Assembly (NCBI GenBank): GCA_013816225.1
Contig: JACDEQ010000052.1
Coordinates: 2,952-10,895, forward strand
Length of the DNA: 7,944 nucleotides
Source: Armatimonadota bacterium
Lineage (GTDB): Bacteria > Armatimonadota > Fimbriimonadia > Fimbriimonadales > ATM1
Direction of reading: 5' to 3'
In this document: one piece after another, positions 1 through 6,778 of the stretch
Numbering within the stretch: the first letter of the stretch is position 1
Layout: each line of letters begins with the position of its first letter
Notes under the pieces: model-generated
Databases searched by the model: none
What the model was told of the DNA's origin: nothing
What the model saw: the letters and a program-made list of their open reading frames with translations, nothing else
Position numbers and translations under genes: made by a program

Positions 1-918
1 GCCCTCGCCAACAGCACTTTCCGGAACGAAGTCCTTCTTGGTGCAACCGAGCACCACTGCGTGCTCGAGACTAGCGAGACCCTCGAACGCCTCGGAATGG
101 CAGTGCGTTTCATCCCGGCGAAGCAGGGCGGTTGGACGGATTTCGAATCGGCTTCAAACAAGACTCTCATCGTCAGCGTAATGCACGCCAACAACGAGAC
201 GGGCGCGATCAACGACTCTGCGGCGATCGGCCGGAGGGCTCGTGCCGACGGCGCATACTACCACTGCGACTGCGTGCAGACCTTCGGCGTACTTTCCGTC
301 AAGGTCAACGACCTGAACGCCGATCTGGTCAGCCTGTCTGCCCACAAGATTTATGGGCCGAAAGGCGTCGGCGCCTTATATGTTCGCGCGGGAACCAGAA
401 TTGAACCGATAATAACCGGCGGTGGCCAGGAGCGAGAAATGCGGGCGGGAACCGAGAATGTCGCCGGCATTGTCGGATTCGCAGAAGCCTCCAAGATCGC
501 TTTCGATAGCACCAAGACAGCTGAGGTGCGCGATCGCTTTGTAATTCAATTGCGGAGTTCCTTCGCAGACATGAACTTGCTCCAACCGAGTTGTACAGCG
601 CTCGACGTCGACCCACGAGCAGTTCTCCCCGGCCACGTGCATCTTAGAATTCCGGGAATCTCCGCTGAGTCGATGCTCATTAATCTCGACCGCGCAGGGA
701 TTGCGGCGAGCAGCGGCGCCGCATGCAGTAGCGGTAGCATCGAGCCATCCCATGTCTTGCTCGCGACCGGCCTCACAGAGCAAGAGGCATCGGAAGGTCT
801 GCGGTTCACGTTTGGCCGAAACAACACGATCGACGAGGCCGCGGAAGCCGCGAGGATCGTCGCCAAAGCAGCGGCCGCGATTACTTCGGCCGGCGCCGCC
901 AGGCCTCGACACCCCTAG
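1..918 (+). CDS. Cysteine desulfurase, IscS/NifS type (5' end outside window)
   Basis: This is a PLP-dependent cysteine desulfurase, which takes sulfur from L-cysteine as an enzyme persulfide for Fe-S clusters, tRNA thiolation or other thio-cofactors. The frame is open from base 1, so the true start lies upstream; 305 residues are visible of the roughly 390 usual for the family. Visible landmarks are the T-E-H segment with the PLP-stacking His (bases 52-54), H-A-N-N-E-T-G (codons 184-204), the PLP-nitrogen Asp and following Gln in C-D-C-V-Q (268-279), the Schiff-base Lys in S-A-H-K (346-348), G-G-G-Q-E-R followed by R-A-G-T-E-N, and the catalytic Cys in G-A-A-C-S-S-G (724-726) followed by P-S-H-V-L. 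The long Cys loop with S-S-G fits the IscS/NifS group rather than SufS. The specific paralogue cannot be told without neighbours such as iscU or mnmA. Its last 38 bases overlap the convergent gene that ends at 881. Confidence 0.95.
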   Translation, partial: ALANSTFRNEVLLGATEHHCVLETSETLERLGMAVRFIPAKQGGWTDFESASNKTLIVSVMHANNETGAINDSAAIGRRARADGAYYHCDCVQTFGVLSVKVNDLNADLVSLSAHKIYGPKGVGALYVRAGTRIEPIITGGGQEREMRAGTENVAGIVGFAEASKIAFDSTKTAEVRDRFVIQLRSSFADMNLLQPSCTALDVDPRAVLPGHVHLRIPGISAESMLINLDRAGIAASSGAACSSGSIEPSHVLLATGLTEQEASEGLRFTFGRNNTIDEAAEAARIVAKAAAAITSAGAARPRHP

Positions 919-1783
919 CCGCGCCTTCGCCTCCCTTGTCGCGCAGCTCGAGCGCTGATCGGCCCCCCCAATCGGAGGGCTGCCTCGTTCCCCTAACGAT
1001 CTCCAGCGGCGATTCAGCGGAAAACGCGGTCTCGCCTTCTTTCATGGGCACTCCGACAAGCACCTGCTGGGCTGCGACGACAACCATTTCGGCAGCGGGC
1101 ACGCGGAGTTCTTCCGAAATGCCATACATCTCGAACTCGGGAATGTTGAACTTCGACAACCCTCGCGTGCTGATCCAGAGGCCATCGGGCAGCCGCACCA
1201 GCTTGATCGATCCTACGTCGCGGAAGTCGATTCGAACGTCCATGGGCGGCGATGCTCTCATCCGATCGGGCATCCGGTAGGTCTCGGCCAAAGGGTCTGC
1301 AACCACGGCTTCGCTCGACTCGGCAAACCGCTTTACGAATTCGAGCATAAACTGTACCGATATGTACAATCCAGGGTCATAACCTTTGAAGAGGAAGTTG
1401 GCCAGCGTGTTCGCGTCTTGGGCTCGCCTCAATGCTTCTCCGGTCAAATTCGTGGCAGCGAGACCTGTTTGATCCTGCGGGATCTGGAACTGCGGCACTT
1501 CGTTGCGCGGAAAGACATCCATCTGCAATACCGTAAGCTTATCGGCAGTCGTCAACACGTAGCTGCCGGGCCCGATGGGTTGGTTGAGGATGTCCTTGTT
1601 CGCCCCCTCGGTTAGAGGCGCGCCGAACCCCTTGATCGCGTTGTTGCTCCCGTCCGGATTGATGACCTGCAGAAGCGGCGGCAGCGTGTCCGCTGCGGAA
1701 AGAACCGAAAGATAGAAGTTCTTGTTGAGGCTAAGTTGTGCCGGAACTGCCTTCCTTCGGAACGGCCACTGCATCCCCGGCAT
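881..1783 (-). CDS. Uncharacterised 300-residue protein
   Basis: I do not recognise this family. The frame is also open to an ATG at 1813. I chose the ATG at 1783 because a GGAGG (minus strand, 1796-1800) lies 12 bases upstream; an ATG at 1774 is a third option. No signal peptide, transmembrane segment or catalytic motif is evident, so it looks cytosolic. The N-terminal third is mixed alpha/beta and mentions no metal-binding pattern. A middle stretch rich in Phe (around residues 120-150) precedes a more ordered-looking C-terminal domain with the pattern I-S-T-R-G-L-S-K-F and then E-F-E-M-Y-G, followed by a hydrophobic A-A-E-M-V-V-V-A-A helix. The tail is Arg/Lys/Gly rich and probably disordered. 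The start overlaps the last 53 bases of the upstream ABC ATPase gene, which suggests co-translation. The 3' end overlaps the convergent cysteine desulfurase by 38 bases. That it is a real gene is supported by length, frame and the ribosome-binding site; its function is unknown. Confidence 0.75.
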   Translation of the reverse strand: MPGMQWPFRRKAVPAQLSLNKNFYLSVLSAADTLPPLLQVINPDGSNNAIKGFGAPLTEGANKDILNQPIGPGSYVLTTADKLTVLQMDVFPRNEVPQFQIPQDQTGLAATNLTGEALRRAQDANTLANFLFKGYDPGLYISVQFMLEFVKRFAESSEAVVADPLAETYRMPDRMRASPPMDVRIDFRDVGSIKLVRLPDGLWISTRGLSKFNIPEFEMYGISEELRVPAAEMVVVAAQQVLVGVPMKEGETAFSAESPLEIVRGTRQPSDWGGRSALELRDKGGEGAARGVEAWRRRPK

Positions 1784-2879
1784 TGTACCGAATGGCCTCC
1801 CCCGATGCGACATCGAAGAAGTGCACGCTTTGCGGCTTCACCCAAAGGCTGAGAGGCTCACCTTCGATGAGCTCCACATCGGCGTCTAGAGACGCCACCA
1901 AGTTTTGGCCCTTCAGGTTCAGCACTACCGTCTTCGTTGCTCCGAGGGGCTCGACGACGTCCACAACCGGCCGCAACTCGACTCCCGGGCCGTCAGGGCG
2001 AAATTCCTCCGGCCGAATCCCGAGCACGATTTTGCTCGACGCGGCATCGGACGGAACCGGAAACTCGGAGTCACCGAGCTTCGCCATACCACCATCCGTC
2101 TGGGTTTCGATCAAATTCATCGCGGGTGAGCCGATGAACGAGGCGACGAATGTGTTATCCGGCCGTCGGTAGAGCTCATCAGGGGTGGCAACCTGCTGGA
2201 GCAGACCGTCTTTCAGAACCGCAATCCGATCGCCCATCGTCATCGCCTCGGTTTGGTCGTGCGTCACGTAGATTGTGGTAATCCCGAGCCTACGGTGAAG
2301 CCGAATCAACTCAGCTCTGGTCTGGACCCTCAGCTTCGCATCGAGGTTACTGAGCGGCTCGTCCATAAGAAAAACTTTCGGCTCCCTGACGATCGCGCGT
2401 CCGAGTGCGACCCGTTGCCTCTGGCCGCCGCTCAGCTCACGCGGGCGTCGCTGGAGGAGGTTGTCGATTCCCAGGAGATCAGCCGCCTCTTTAACTCGCC
2501 GGTCGATTTCTTGCTTCCGCTGCTTTGCTTCGGCGCCGTGCGTGAGCTGCCACCACCATGACTTCAACAAGCGAATACGCAGTCCGAACGCCATGTTTTG
2601 GTAGACCGTCATATGCGGATAGAGCGCGTAGCTCTGGAACACCATCGCTATGTCGCGGTCCTTTGCAGGTATGTCGTCGACAACCCGGCCGCCGATCGTA
2701 ACGGAGCCGGAAGTCGATTCCTCGAGACCGGCGATTATGCGAAGGGCCGTCGTCTTACCGCATCCGCTCGGCCCGACGAACACCATGAACTCGCCGTCCA
2801 CGACATCGAGCGAAAAGCTGTCAAGGGCAGTAACTTTGCCGAACTGCTTGGTAACCCGATCCAGTCGCACTCCCGCCAT
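1731..2879 (-). CDS. Sugar ABC transporter ATP-binding protein, MalK/UgpC/MsmK type
   Basis: This is the cytosolic ATPase subunit of an importer in the CUT1 carbohydrate family (382 residues). Visible motifs are Walker A G-P-S-G-C-G-K-T (residues 36-43), Q-loop Q82, signature L-S-G-G-Q (149-153), Walker B L-M-D-E-P (171-175), D-loop S-N-L-D (177-180) and switch His in T-H-D-Q-T (H207). The S-N-L-D-A-K-L-R segment and the MalK-like TOBE/OB regulatory domain (about 240-360, with G-I-R-P-E-E at 287-292) place it in the MalK/UgpC group. No permease or binding-protein gene is next to it, so it may be an ATPase shared among several importers, as known for MsmK; that is inference. The helical domain carries about 18 extra residues with W-W-W (about 104-122) where relatives usually have a short linker. 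It starts 37 bases after the Mpa-like ATPase stop, with only a weak ribosome-binding site. The substrate is not predictable. Confidence 0.93.
   Translation of the reverse strand: MAGVRLDRVTKQFGKVTALDSFSLDVVDGEFMVFVGPSGCGKTTALRIIAGLEESTSGSVTIGGRVVDDIPAKDRDIAMVFQSYALYPHMTVYQNMAFGLRIRLLKSWWWQLTHGAEAKQRKQEIDRRVKEAADLLGIDNLLQRRPRELSGGQRQRVALGRAIVREPKVFLMDEPLSNLDAKLRVQTRAELIRLHRRLGITTIYVTHDQTEAMTMGDRIAVLKDGLLQQVATPDELYRRPDNTFVASFIGSPAMNLIETQTDGGMAKLGDSEFPVPSDAASSKIVLGIRPEEFRPDGPGVELRPVVDVVEPLGATKTVVLNLKGQNLVASLDADVELIEGEPLSLWVKPQSVHFFDVASGEAIRYNAGDAVAVPKEGSSGTT
1796..1800 (-). promoter_or_regulatory. Shine-Dalgarno (GGAGG) of the uncharacterised gene
   Basis: GGAGG on the minus strand sits inside the C-terminal codons of the ABC ATPase gene, 12 bases before the ATG at 1783. 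The spacing is longer than ideal, but this is the only strong site near the gene start and it decides my choice of start. Confidence 0.45.
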
Positions 2880-2916
2880 AGAGCCGCAAGATTACCTTTG
2901 AGCGAGGACCGGACGT

Positions 2917-4569
2917 CTAAATGACCCGTTCTCGATGCGTGTCCACCTCCGGCCGAATAGGTTTGACGGAAACGACGCTCTCCTCGTCATGGTCGAGGAG
3001 TCTCAGCCAATCCTCTTGCGAGTCTGTCTTCGGGAAGATCTCGTTCTCGCCGTACTCGGCTTTCAGAGCGTCACGGAGGTCGTCCATGCGGATGCCATGC
3101 GAGACGCTGATTTCGGCGATCGCGCGCTTGATCGCAATGTCCTTTGCCCTGTCGACCACCGACTTGATTAACGCTCCGCTCACAAGATCCTTCCAGTATA
3201 AAGTCTCGGTCCCGCCGTTTCGGAGTTGAAGACGAAGAAACTCCGTCTCGCGGTTCTTTCTCCATAAGTGTGCCGTGATCGTGTCGACCATGCATGTGCG
3301 CAGCGCTTCCAAGTCGTTGCCTTCTGCAGCCATCGCTTCCGGATCAAAGGGCAGTCTACCGTGCAAATAAATTCCGAAAATATCGCGCGTGGCATTTTGA
3401 TCAGGCCGATTTATCTTAACTTTTCGGTCGATCCGCTCGGGTCGCAAAACAGCGGGATCGATATAGTCCGGGCGGTTACTCGTAAGCATCACCACGACAT
3501 TTTCGAGCGTTACTAAGCCATCTAGTTCCGCACAAAATTGCGGAACGACCGTGTTGCTGATATTCAACCATTTACCGCTTGAGCGTGTCCGTAAAACGCT
3601 ATCCGCCTCGTCGAAAAATATAAATACCAGCCGCCCTTCCTTCGCTTTGTCGCGTGCTATCTGGAAAATTTCGCGCACCATGCGCTCGGTCTCACCCAGC
3701 CACATATTGAGGATTTTCGGGCCGCTCACCGACATGAAGTACTCGCGAACCTCCTTTCCCAACCGTTTGCTGTATTCTTTAGCAAGGTTGTGAGCGGTGG
3801 CCTTTCCTATTAGTGTCTTTCCGCAACCCGGAGGGCCGTAGAGAAGTATTCCTTTGATCGGTTTCTTGCCGAACTTCTCGTAAATTTTAGGATAAATCAG
3901 CGGTTGCTCGATCGTATCCCGGATGAGTTCGATCGCTTTTTCCTGGCCTCCAATTTGGTCCCAGTGAATTTCGGGAACATCTTCGTAGAAATATTCCTGC
4001 GTTTCCTTCTGAGGATAATGCTCCAGGGCGACCTTGAAGTTCGGCTCGATCCGCACTTCATCGCCGACCTTGATCGTCGCCTCGGCAATCGCGGCACCGC
4101 GGTGGATGATTCTACCTACAGCCCCCTGCGAGTCTTGGCTCACCCGGAGCCTATCGTCACCCAGCAATTCGGATACCTTCATCACCTGGCCGCCAGGATG
4201 GGCCGGCATCACACCGACGATTGCATACGAATCGTTCACCTTTACGCGCGCGCCCGTAATCAACTCGGCGCTATCCAGCTTGGGGTCGATCGAAACTACG
4301 AATTCGCTGTCGCCGACAGCTATTAGCGCGATGCCTACTTCCATCGGGTTCAAATAAACTCCCGTGCGATTCGCCGGTGAGGTGAGCTTTTCGTAAGCCT
4401 GCTCGTATTCGGCGATCGCCTGCTTGGCGCGCTCGGCTTCGCGACTGTCGTTCACCAATGACTGCTCTAACGCCGCCAAGTAGTTCCGAAGGCGCTGGTT
4501 GTCCTCAGGAACCATTTCGATCAGCTCTTTAAGTAGCTTGATCGAGCGAGATTGATCTGGAGATTCCAT
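2917..4569 (-). CDS. Proteasome-associated AAA+ ATPase, Mpa/ARC family
   Basis: This is a ring-forming unfoldase of the bacterial proteasomal ATPase family (Mpa in mycobacteria, ARC in other actinobacteria), 550 residues. Domains in order are: an N-terminal coiled coil (about 8-62), the part that binds Pup in Mpa; a tandem OB-fold inter-domain region (about 68-180); an AAA+ module with Walker A G-P-P-G-C-G-K-T (245-252), pore loop N-M-W-L-G-E (288-293), Walker B F-F-D-E-A-D (318-323), sensor-1 Asn in T-S-N-R (N365) and R-P-E-R-I-D (377-381); then the family-specific C-terminal region with L-Y-W-K-D (457-461), S-G-A-L-I and V-V-D-R-A-K (471-476). Relative to Mpa, the pore aromatic is Trp and the usual R-P-G-R is R-P-E-R. 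The protein ends in E-R-V-I rather than the Q-Y-L tail that docks on the 20S core. No pup, dop, pafA or proteasome subunit gene lies in the window. No good Shine-Dalgarno precedes the ATG; the broken GGDEF gene ends 54 bases upstream. Confidence 0.93.
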   Translation of the reverse strand: MESPDQSRSIKLLKELIEMVPEDNQRLRNYLAALEQSLVNDSREAERAKQAIAEYEQAYEKLTSPANRTGVYLNPMEVGIALIAVGDSEFVVSIDPKLDSAELITGARVKVNDSYAIVGVMPAHPGGQVMKVSELLGDDRLRVSQDSQGAVGRIIHRGAAIAEATIKVGDEVRIEPNFKVALEHYPQKETQEYFYEDVPEIHWDQIGGQEKAIELIRDTIEQPLIYPKIYEKFGKKPIKGILLYGPPGCGKTLIGKATAHNLAKEYSKRLGKEVREYFMSVSGPKILNMWLGETERMVREIFQIARDKAKEGRLVFIFFDEADSVLRTRSSGKWLNISNTVVPQFCAELDGLVTLENVVVMLTSNRPDYIDPAVLRPERIDRKVKINRPDQNATRDIFGIYLHGRLPFDPEAMAAEGNDLEALRTCMVDTITAHLWRKNRETEFLRLQLRNGGTETLYWKDLVSGALIKSVVDRAKDIAIKRAIAEISVSHGIRMDDLRDALKAEYGENEIFPKTDSQEDWLRLLDHDEESVVSVKPIRPEVDTHRERVI

Positions 4570-4623
4570 CTATATGATTGGACGGATACCAAGCTCAATG
4601 CATTGCATCGAGATTCTACTTGC

Positions 4624-5391
4624 CTATGGAGGATATCCCTTCTTGGCCAGGCACCGCCTGCTCGCCGACTCGATCATCTCATCCGGCGAACCGGATGTAT
4701 CCGGCACGCCGCAACAAGCGGTCACGTGGCCATCCACTCCACCCACAGTGGCCAAGGAGATCGCCCGTGCCTAGCGAGGATGCCAACTCGTCCGCCCTAC
4801 CCGTCCCCGCCGTAGCGGCAAATGAGGCTGTCCTGAGGATCGGCAGTGCAAGCCATCGCCTGGACAACCTCCAGCAAAGGCGGTCCCTGCAATGTGCCCG
4901 TATCGGCGGTTGACCTCGCCGAACTTGTCCAGGTCGATAAAAATGACGCAGGCCTTAGCGCGCTGGGAAAGCCGCGCCACGACCCATCTCGGAGCGAATC
5001 GGTCCACGGCAATCCGGTCAAGGGATGAAGACTCTTGTGCACCTCGGCCATAACCGTCAGCGCGGACGCGATCCCAAGGAACTCATGGCTACGGGTTATC
5101 GGCACCCACTCGAGCCCTTTATCCACCATCAACCGAGCCAGTTCGCGAAGAGGGGAGATCATGGGCCACCGATACATGGAAAGTGATGTGCTCATCGGCC
5201 TGGTCACCGGGAGATGGGCCGACACGAGATCGAGTCGTCAGAGTCCCAACGAATCGACCGTCGGAAACAACACCGATTGCCTCCTGATTCGCAACACTCA
5301 TTGCCATCGAAGCTTCCTGGACTGTTTGCCCGACGGAGAGGAGATACGTGCCGTTTTCAGGATCAGGTCGGCGGCCGCTCTCAACGCTCAA
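4624..5391 (-). pseudogene. Broken CBS-pair + GGDEF (diguanylate cyclase-like) gene
   Basis: Pieces of one protein are spread over all three minus-strand frames. The order is a CBS motif (T-Y-L-L-S-V-G-Q-T-V, then G-V-V-S-D-G-R-F-V-G-T-L-T-T-R, 5350-5230), a second CBS motif (P-L-R-E-L-A-R-L-M-V-D-K-G, then F-L-G-I-A-S, 5155-5060), and a GGDEF domain. The GGDEF domain shows L-T-G-L-P (around 5015), F-I-D-L-D-K-F and R-Y-G-H-I-A-G (about 4945-4890), R-Y-G-G-D (about 4815), and the C-terminal V-T-A-C-C-G-V and S-P-D-E-M-I-E-S-A (about 4705-4665), ending at TAG 4624-4626. At least five changes of frame and one in-frame TAG (4797-4799) are needed to join them. The likely start is TTG at 5391, overlapping the TGA of the DnaA-like gene as TTGA. 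An intact version would be a CBS-regulated c-di-GMP synthase; as it stands no full product can be made. Clustered sequencing error is the alternative, but flanking genes are intact. Confidence 0.78.
4790..4802 (-). other. 13-base insertion splitting the G-G-D-E active-site motif
   Basis: On the minus strand the codons for R-Y-G-G-D are followed by 13 extra bases that contain a TAG. Removing exactly these bases joins G-G-D to E-L and restores the frame. The inserted bases partly copy the adjacent GGCGGGGAC, so an imperfect tandem duplication is the simplest origin. Confidence 0.55.
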
Positions 5392-6350
5392 ACTTGGTTG
5401 AGGCAGCAAGTTACCGCCCTAATGGACCGCGCGAGATGCGCATGCAACGCGCTGTCTTCGCCAGCGAGCCGCCCAGAGACCTCGCGCCGCAACCGGTACA
5501 CATCGCCGGGCTTCATGCCGAAAAATGTCGCAATAGACTCTTCACACAGGTCAGTCCATTCGCTGAGGATATAGACGGAAACGGCTATCAGGCGGGCGGC
5601 GTCCTTCCCAGCTGTCCGAGTAACCGAGTCGACAACCATTTCTCGAAGGTCGAAGTGAGCGCTGTCAGCCAGGTACGGGTGCAAGATGCCGGCGACACGA
5701 AGTGGGTGTACGGAATTGAAATCCTGCCATTCCGGAACAACGGCCTTGATCCGCAAAAGAGCGCCCAACAGCGAGTGGCCGTCTCCCCCAACCAAGTTCG
5801 CCACGAGTTGCTGCGACGTATCACCAATGGGCAACCTCTCGTTTTTGCACATCTGCTGCACGATCGCCCGCCGTTCCGAAGGCGTTGGAGGGGCGATCGC
5901 CGCCGAATGCCACAGGCTCGATAGCGGAAGCGAGCGAAGCGAGCGACGGTGAATATCCAAGCCACAGAGTGTGGGTTTCTTGGTCCTGATCCGACGCTCT
6001 AGTTCGAGCTGGAGCATTTGACGCGATCTGGGTCTCGAAAGCGCTGAATCGACGTCATCGAGAATCAAGAATCTGGCCTTGGCCCGATCGGCTGCCGATC
6101 CCGTACTCAGCCAATGCTCTGCCGAATCGAACTGGACATCAGCATAAAACCTCGCAGCCGTCATATCGCGTGCCGCCCGAAGAAGGTGGCTCTTTCCCCA
6201 ACCGGACGCCCCCTGGATCGCCACAAAGCGACGCCTCCCCTCGGTAAATCCTGCCAATGACCTGACCGCCGCCAAGTTACTTGGCAACGCTGCGAAGGCA
6301 TCGATCTTGTCTGTCGCGGCGTGCGCCACTCGGGCTCCGGTGAAAGCCAT
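5388..6350 (-). CDS. Divergent DnaA-like AAA+ protein
   Basis: This 320-residue protein resembles DnaA domains III and IV without domains I and II. It has L-P-S-N-L-A-A-V-R (22-30), which matches the DnaA S-N-x-x-A-x-x-A stretch, Walker A G-A-S-G-W-G-K-S-H-L-L (47-57), Walker B L-I-L-D-D-V-D (95-101) and A-P-P-T-P-S-E-R-R-A-I-V (153-164), which matches the DnaA box after the arginine finger. A domain-IV-like C-terminal helical region follows (about 232-293, with A-A-R-L-I-A at 251-256 and E-S-I-A-T-F-F-G at 271-278). By hand alignment the box-VII arginine finger is missing (L-S-S-L-W-H), the sensor-II Arg is replaced near H192, and the DHTT motif is replaced by M-K-P-G-D-V. Hda lacks domain IV, so this is not simply Hda. 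ATG 6350 is chosen over ATGs at 6398 and 6389 because GGAGG (6355-6359) lies 4 bases before it. It heads the minus-strand unit and faces recF across a candidate origin. It may be the cell's own initiator or a regulatory paralogue; the lost residues favour the latter. Confidence 0.75.
   Translation of the reverse strand: MAFTGARVAHAATDKIDAFAALPSNLAAVRSLAGFTEGRRRFVAIQGASGWGKSHLLRAARDMTAARFYADVQFDSAEHWLSTGSAADRAKARFLILDDVDSALSRPRSRQMLQLELERRIRTKKPTLCGLDIHRRSLRSLPLSSLWHSAAIAPPTPSERRAIVQQMCKNERLPIGDTSQQLVANLVGGDGHSLLGALLRIKAVVPEWQDFNSVHPLRVAGILHPYLADSAHFDLREMVVDSVTRTAGKDAARLIAVSVYILSEWTDLCEESIATFFGMKPGDVYRLRREVSGRLAGEDSALHAHLARSIRAVTCCLNQV
5928..5945. repeat. Tandem 9-base repeat inside the DnaA-like gene
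   Basis: AAGCGAGCG occurs twice, back to back, on the plus strand. On the coding strand it gives R-S-L-R-S-L (residues 136-141), just after the sensor-1 region. It keeps the frame, so it looks like an in-frame slippage duplication in a loop. Confidence 0.8.
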
Positions 6351-6354
6351 CGAT

Positions 6355-6359
6355 CCTCC
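6355..6359 (-). promoter_or_regulatory. Shine-Dalgarno (GGAGG) of the DnaA-like gene
   Basis: GGAGG on the minus strand is followed by ATCG and then the ATG at 6350. It is the strongest ribosome-binding site in the window and fixes the start at 6350 rather than the two upstream in-frame ATGs. Confidence 0.65.
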
Positions 6360-6466
6360 GTTCACACAACCGACCTGTCCATTTGCGACCATCCGCAAGC
6401 CTCCCTACAACTATTGATCCACCGGCCCAGAAGCGCACTTCCTTACCGCAGTTCCGGCGTCTCGTT

Positions 6467-6495
6467 ATTATGGGATCGACTGCAGTGGTAATCAA
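6467..6495 (-). promoter_or_regulatory. Sigma70-like promoter for the minus-strand unit
   Basis: On the minus strand, TTGATT (6495-6490) is separated by exactly 17 bases from CATAAT (6472-6467). These match the -35 consensus at four of six positions and the -10 at five of six. Transcription would start near 6460 and leave a leader of about 110 bases before the ATG at 6350. It is the best promoter match I see on this strand upstream of the DnaA-like gene. Confidence 0.5.
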
Positions 6496-6778
6496 GCGCC
6501 AATGGGGATTGATTTTCGACAGAATACGCGGGCGGAACGCTCAGTTCCGGTTATTTTCATTTGTTTTCGACAATCGATTAACCGCTTCAATTCGTGTGTC
6601 CACACCCGTTGGAAAGCGCCACGCACACAGACTCGCCTTCTCCCAAACTAGTCTGCGTAGGGCCCAAGAGCCGCCACTTTTCGCGTCTCTTCCGTACAAG
6701 GTTCATCGCACCCGCCACACGGCGGACCGAGATGGGACGATTCGTGAGATTAAGTTTTTATTATCGGCTCTCGCTGCC

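Noticed and set aside
376..912. 178-codon minus-strand open frame
   Set aside because: It is antisense to the well-supported cysteine desulfurase and has no recognisable domain.
4570..4623. Promoter-like TTGAGC ... TATAGA before the Mpa/ARC gene
   Set aside because: The -10-like box runs into the ATG itself, so transcription would start inside the gene, and the -35 match is poor.
4570..5391. A pup gene beside the Mpa/ARC ATPase
   Set aside because: No short frame ending in G-G-E or G-G-Q is present; the fragments here belong to a CBS-GGDEF gene.
5214..5924. 236-codon plus-strand open frame
   Set aside because: It lies antisense to the DnaA-like gene and the pseudogene; its Arg/Gln-rich composition is typical of a shadow of GC-rich coding DNA.
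5388..6350. Hda or IstB/DnaC identity for the DnaA-like protein
   Set aside because: Hda lacks the C-terminal helical domain seen here, and the S-N-x-x-A stretch plus the P-P-T-x-x-E-R box fit DnaA better than DnaC/IstB; not excluded without a search.
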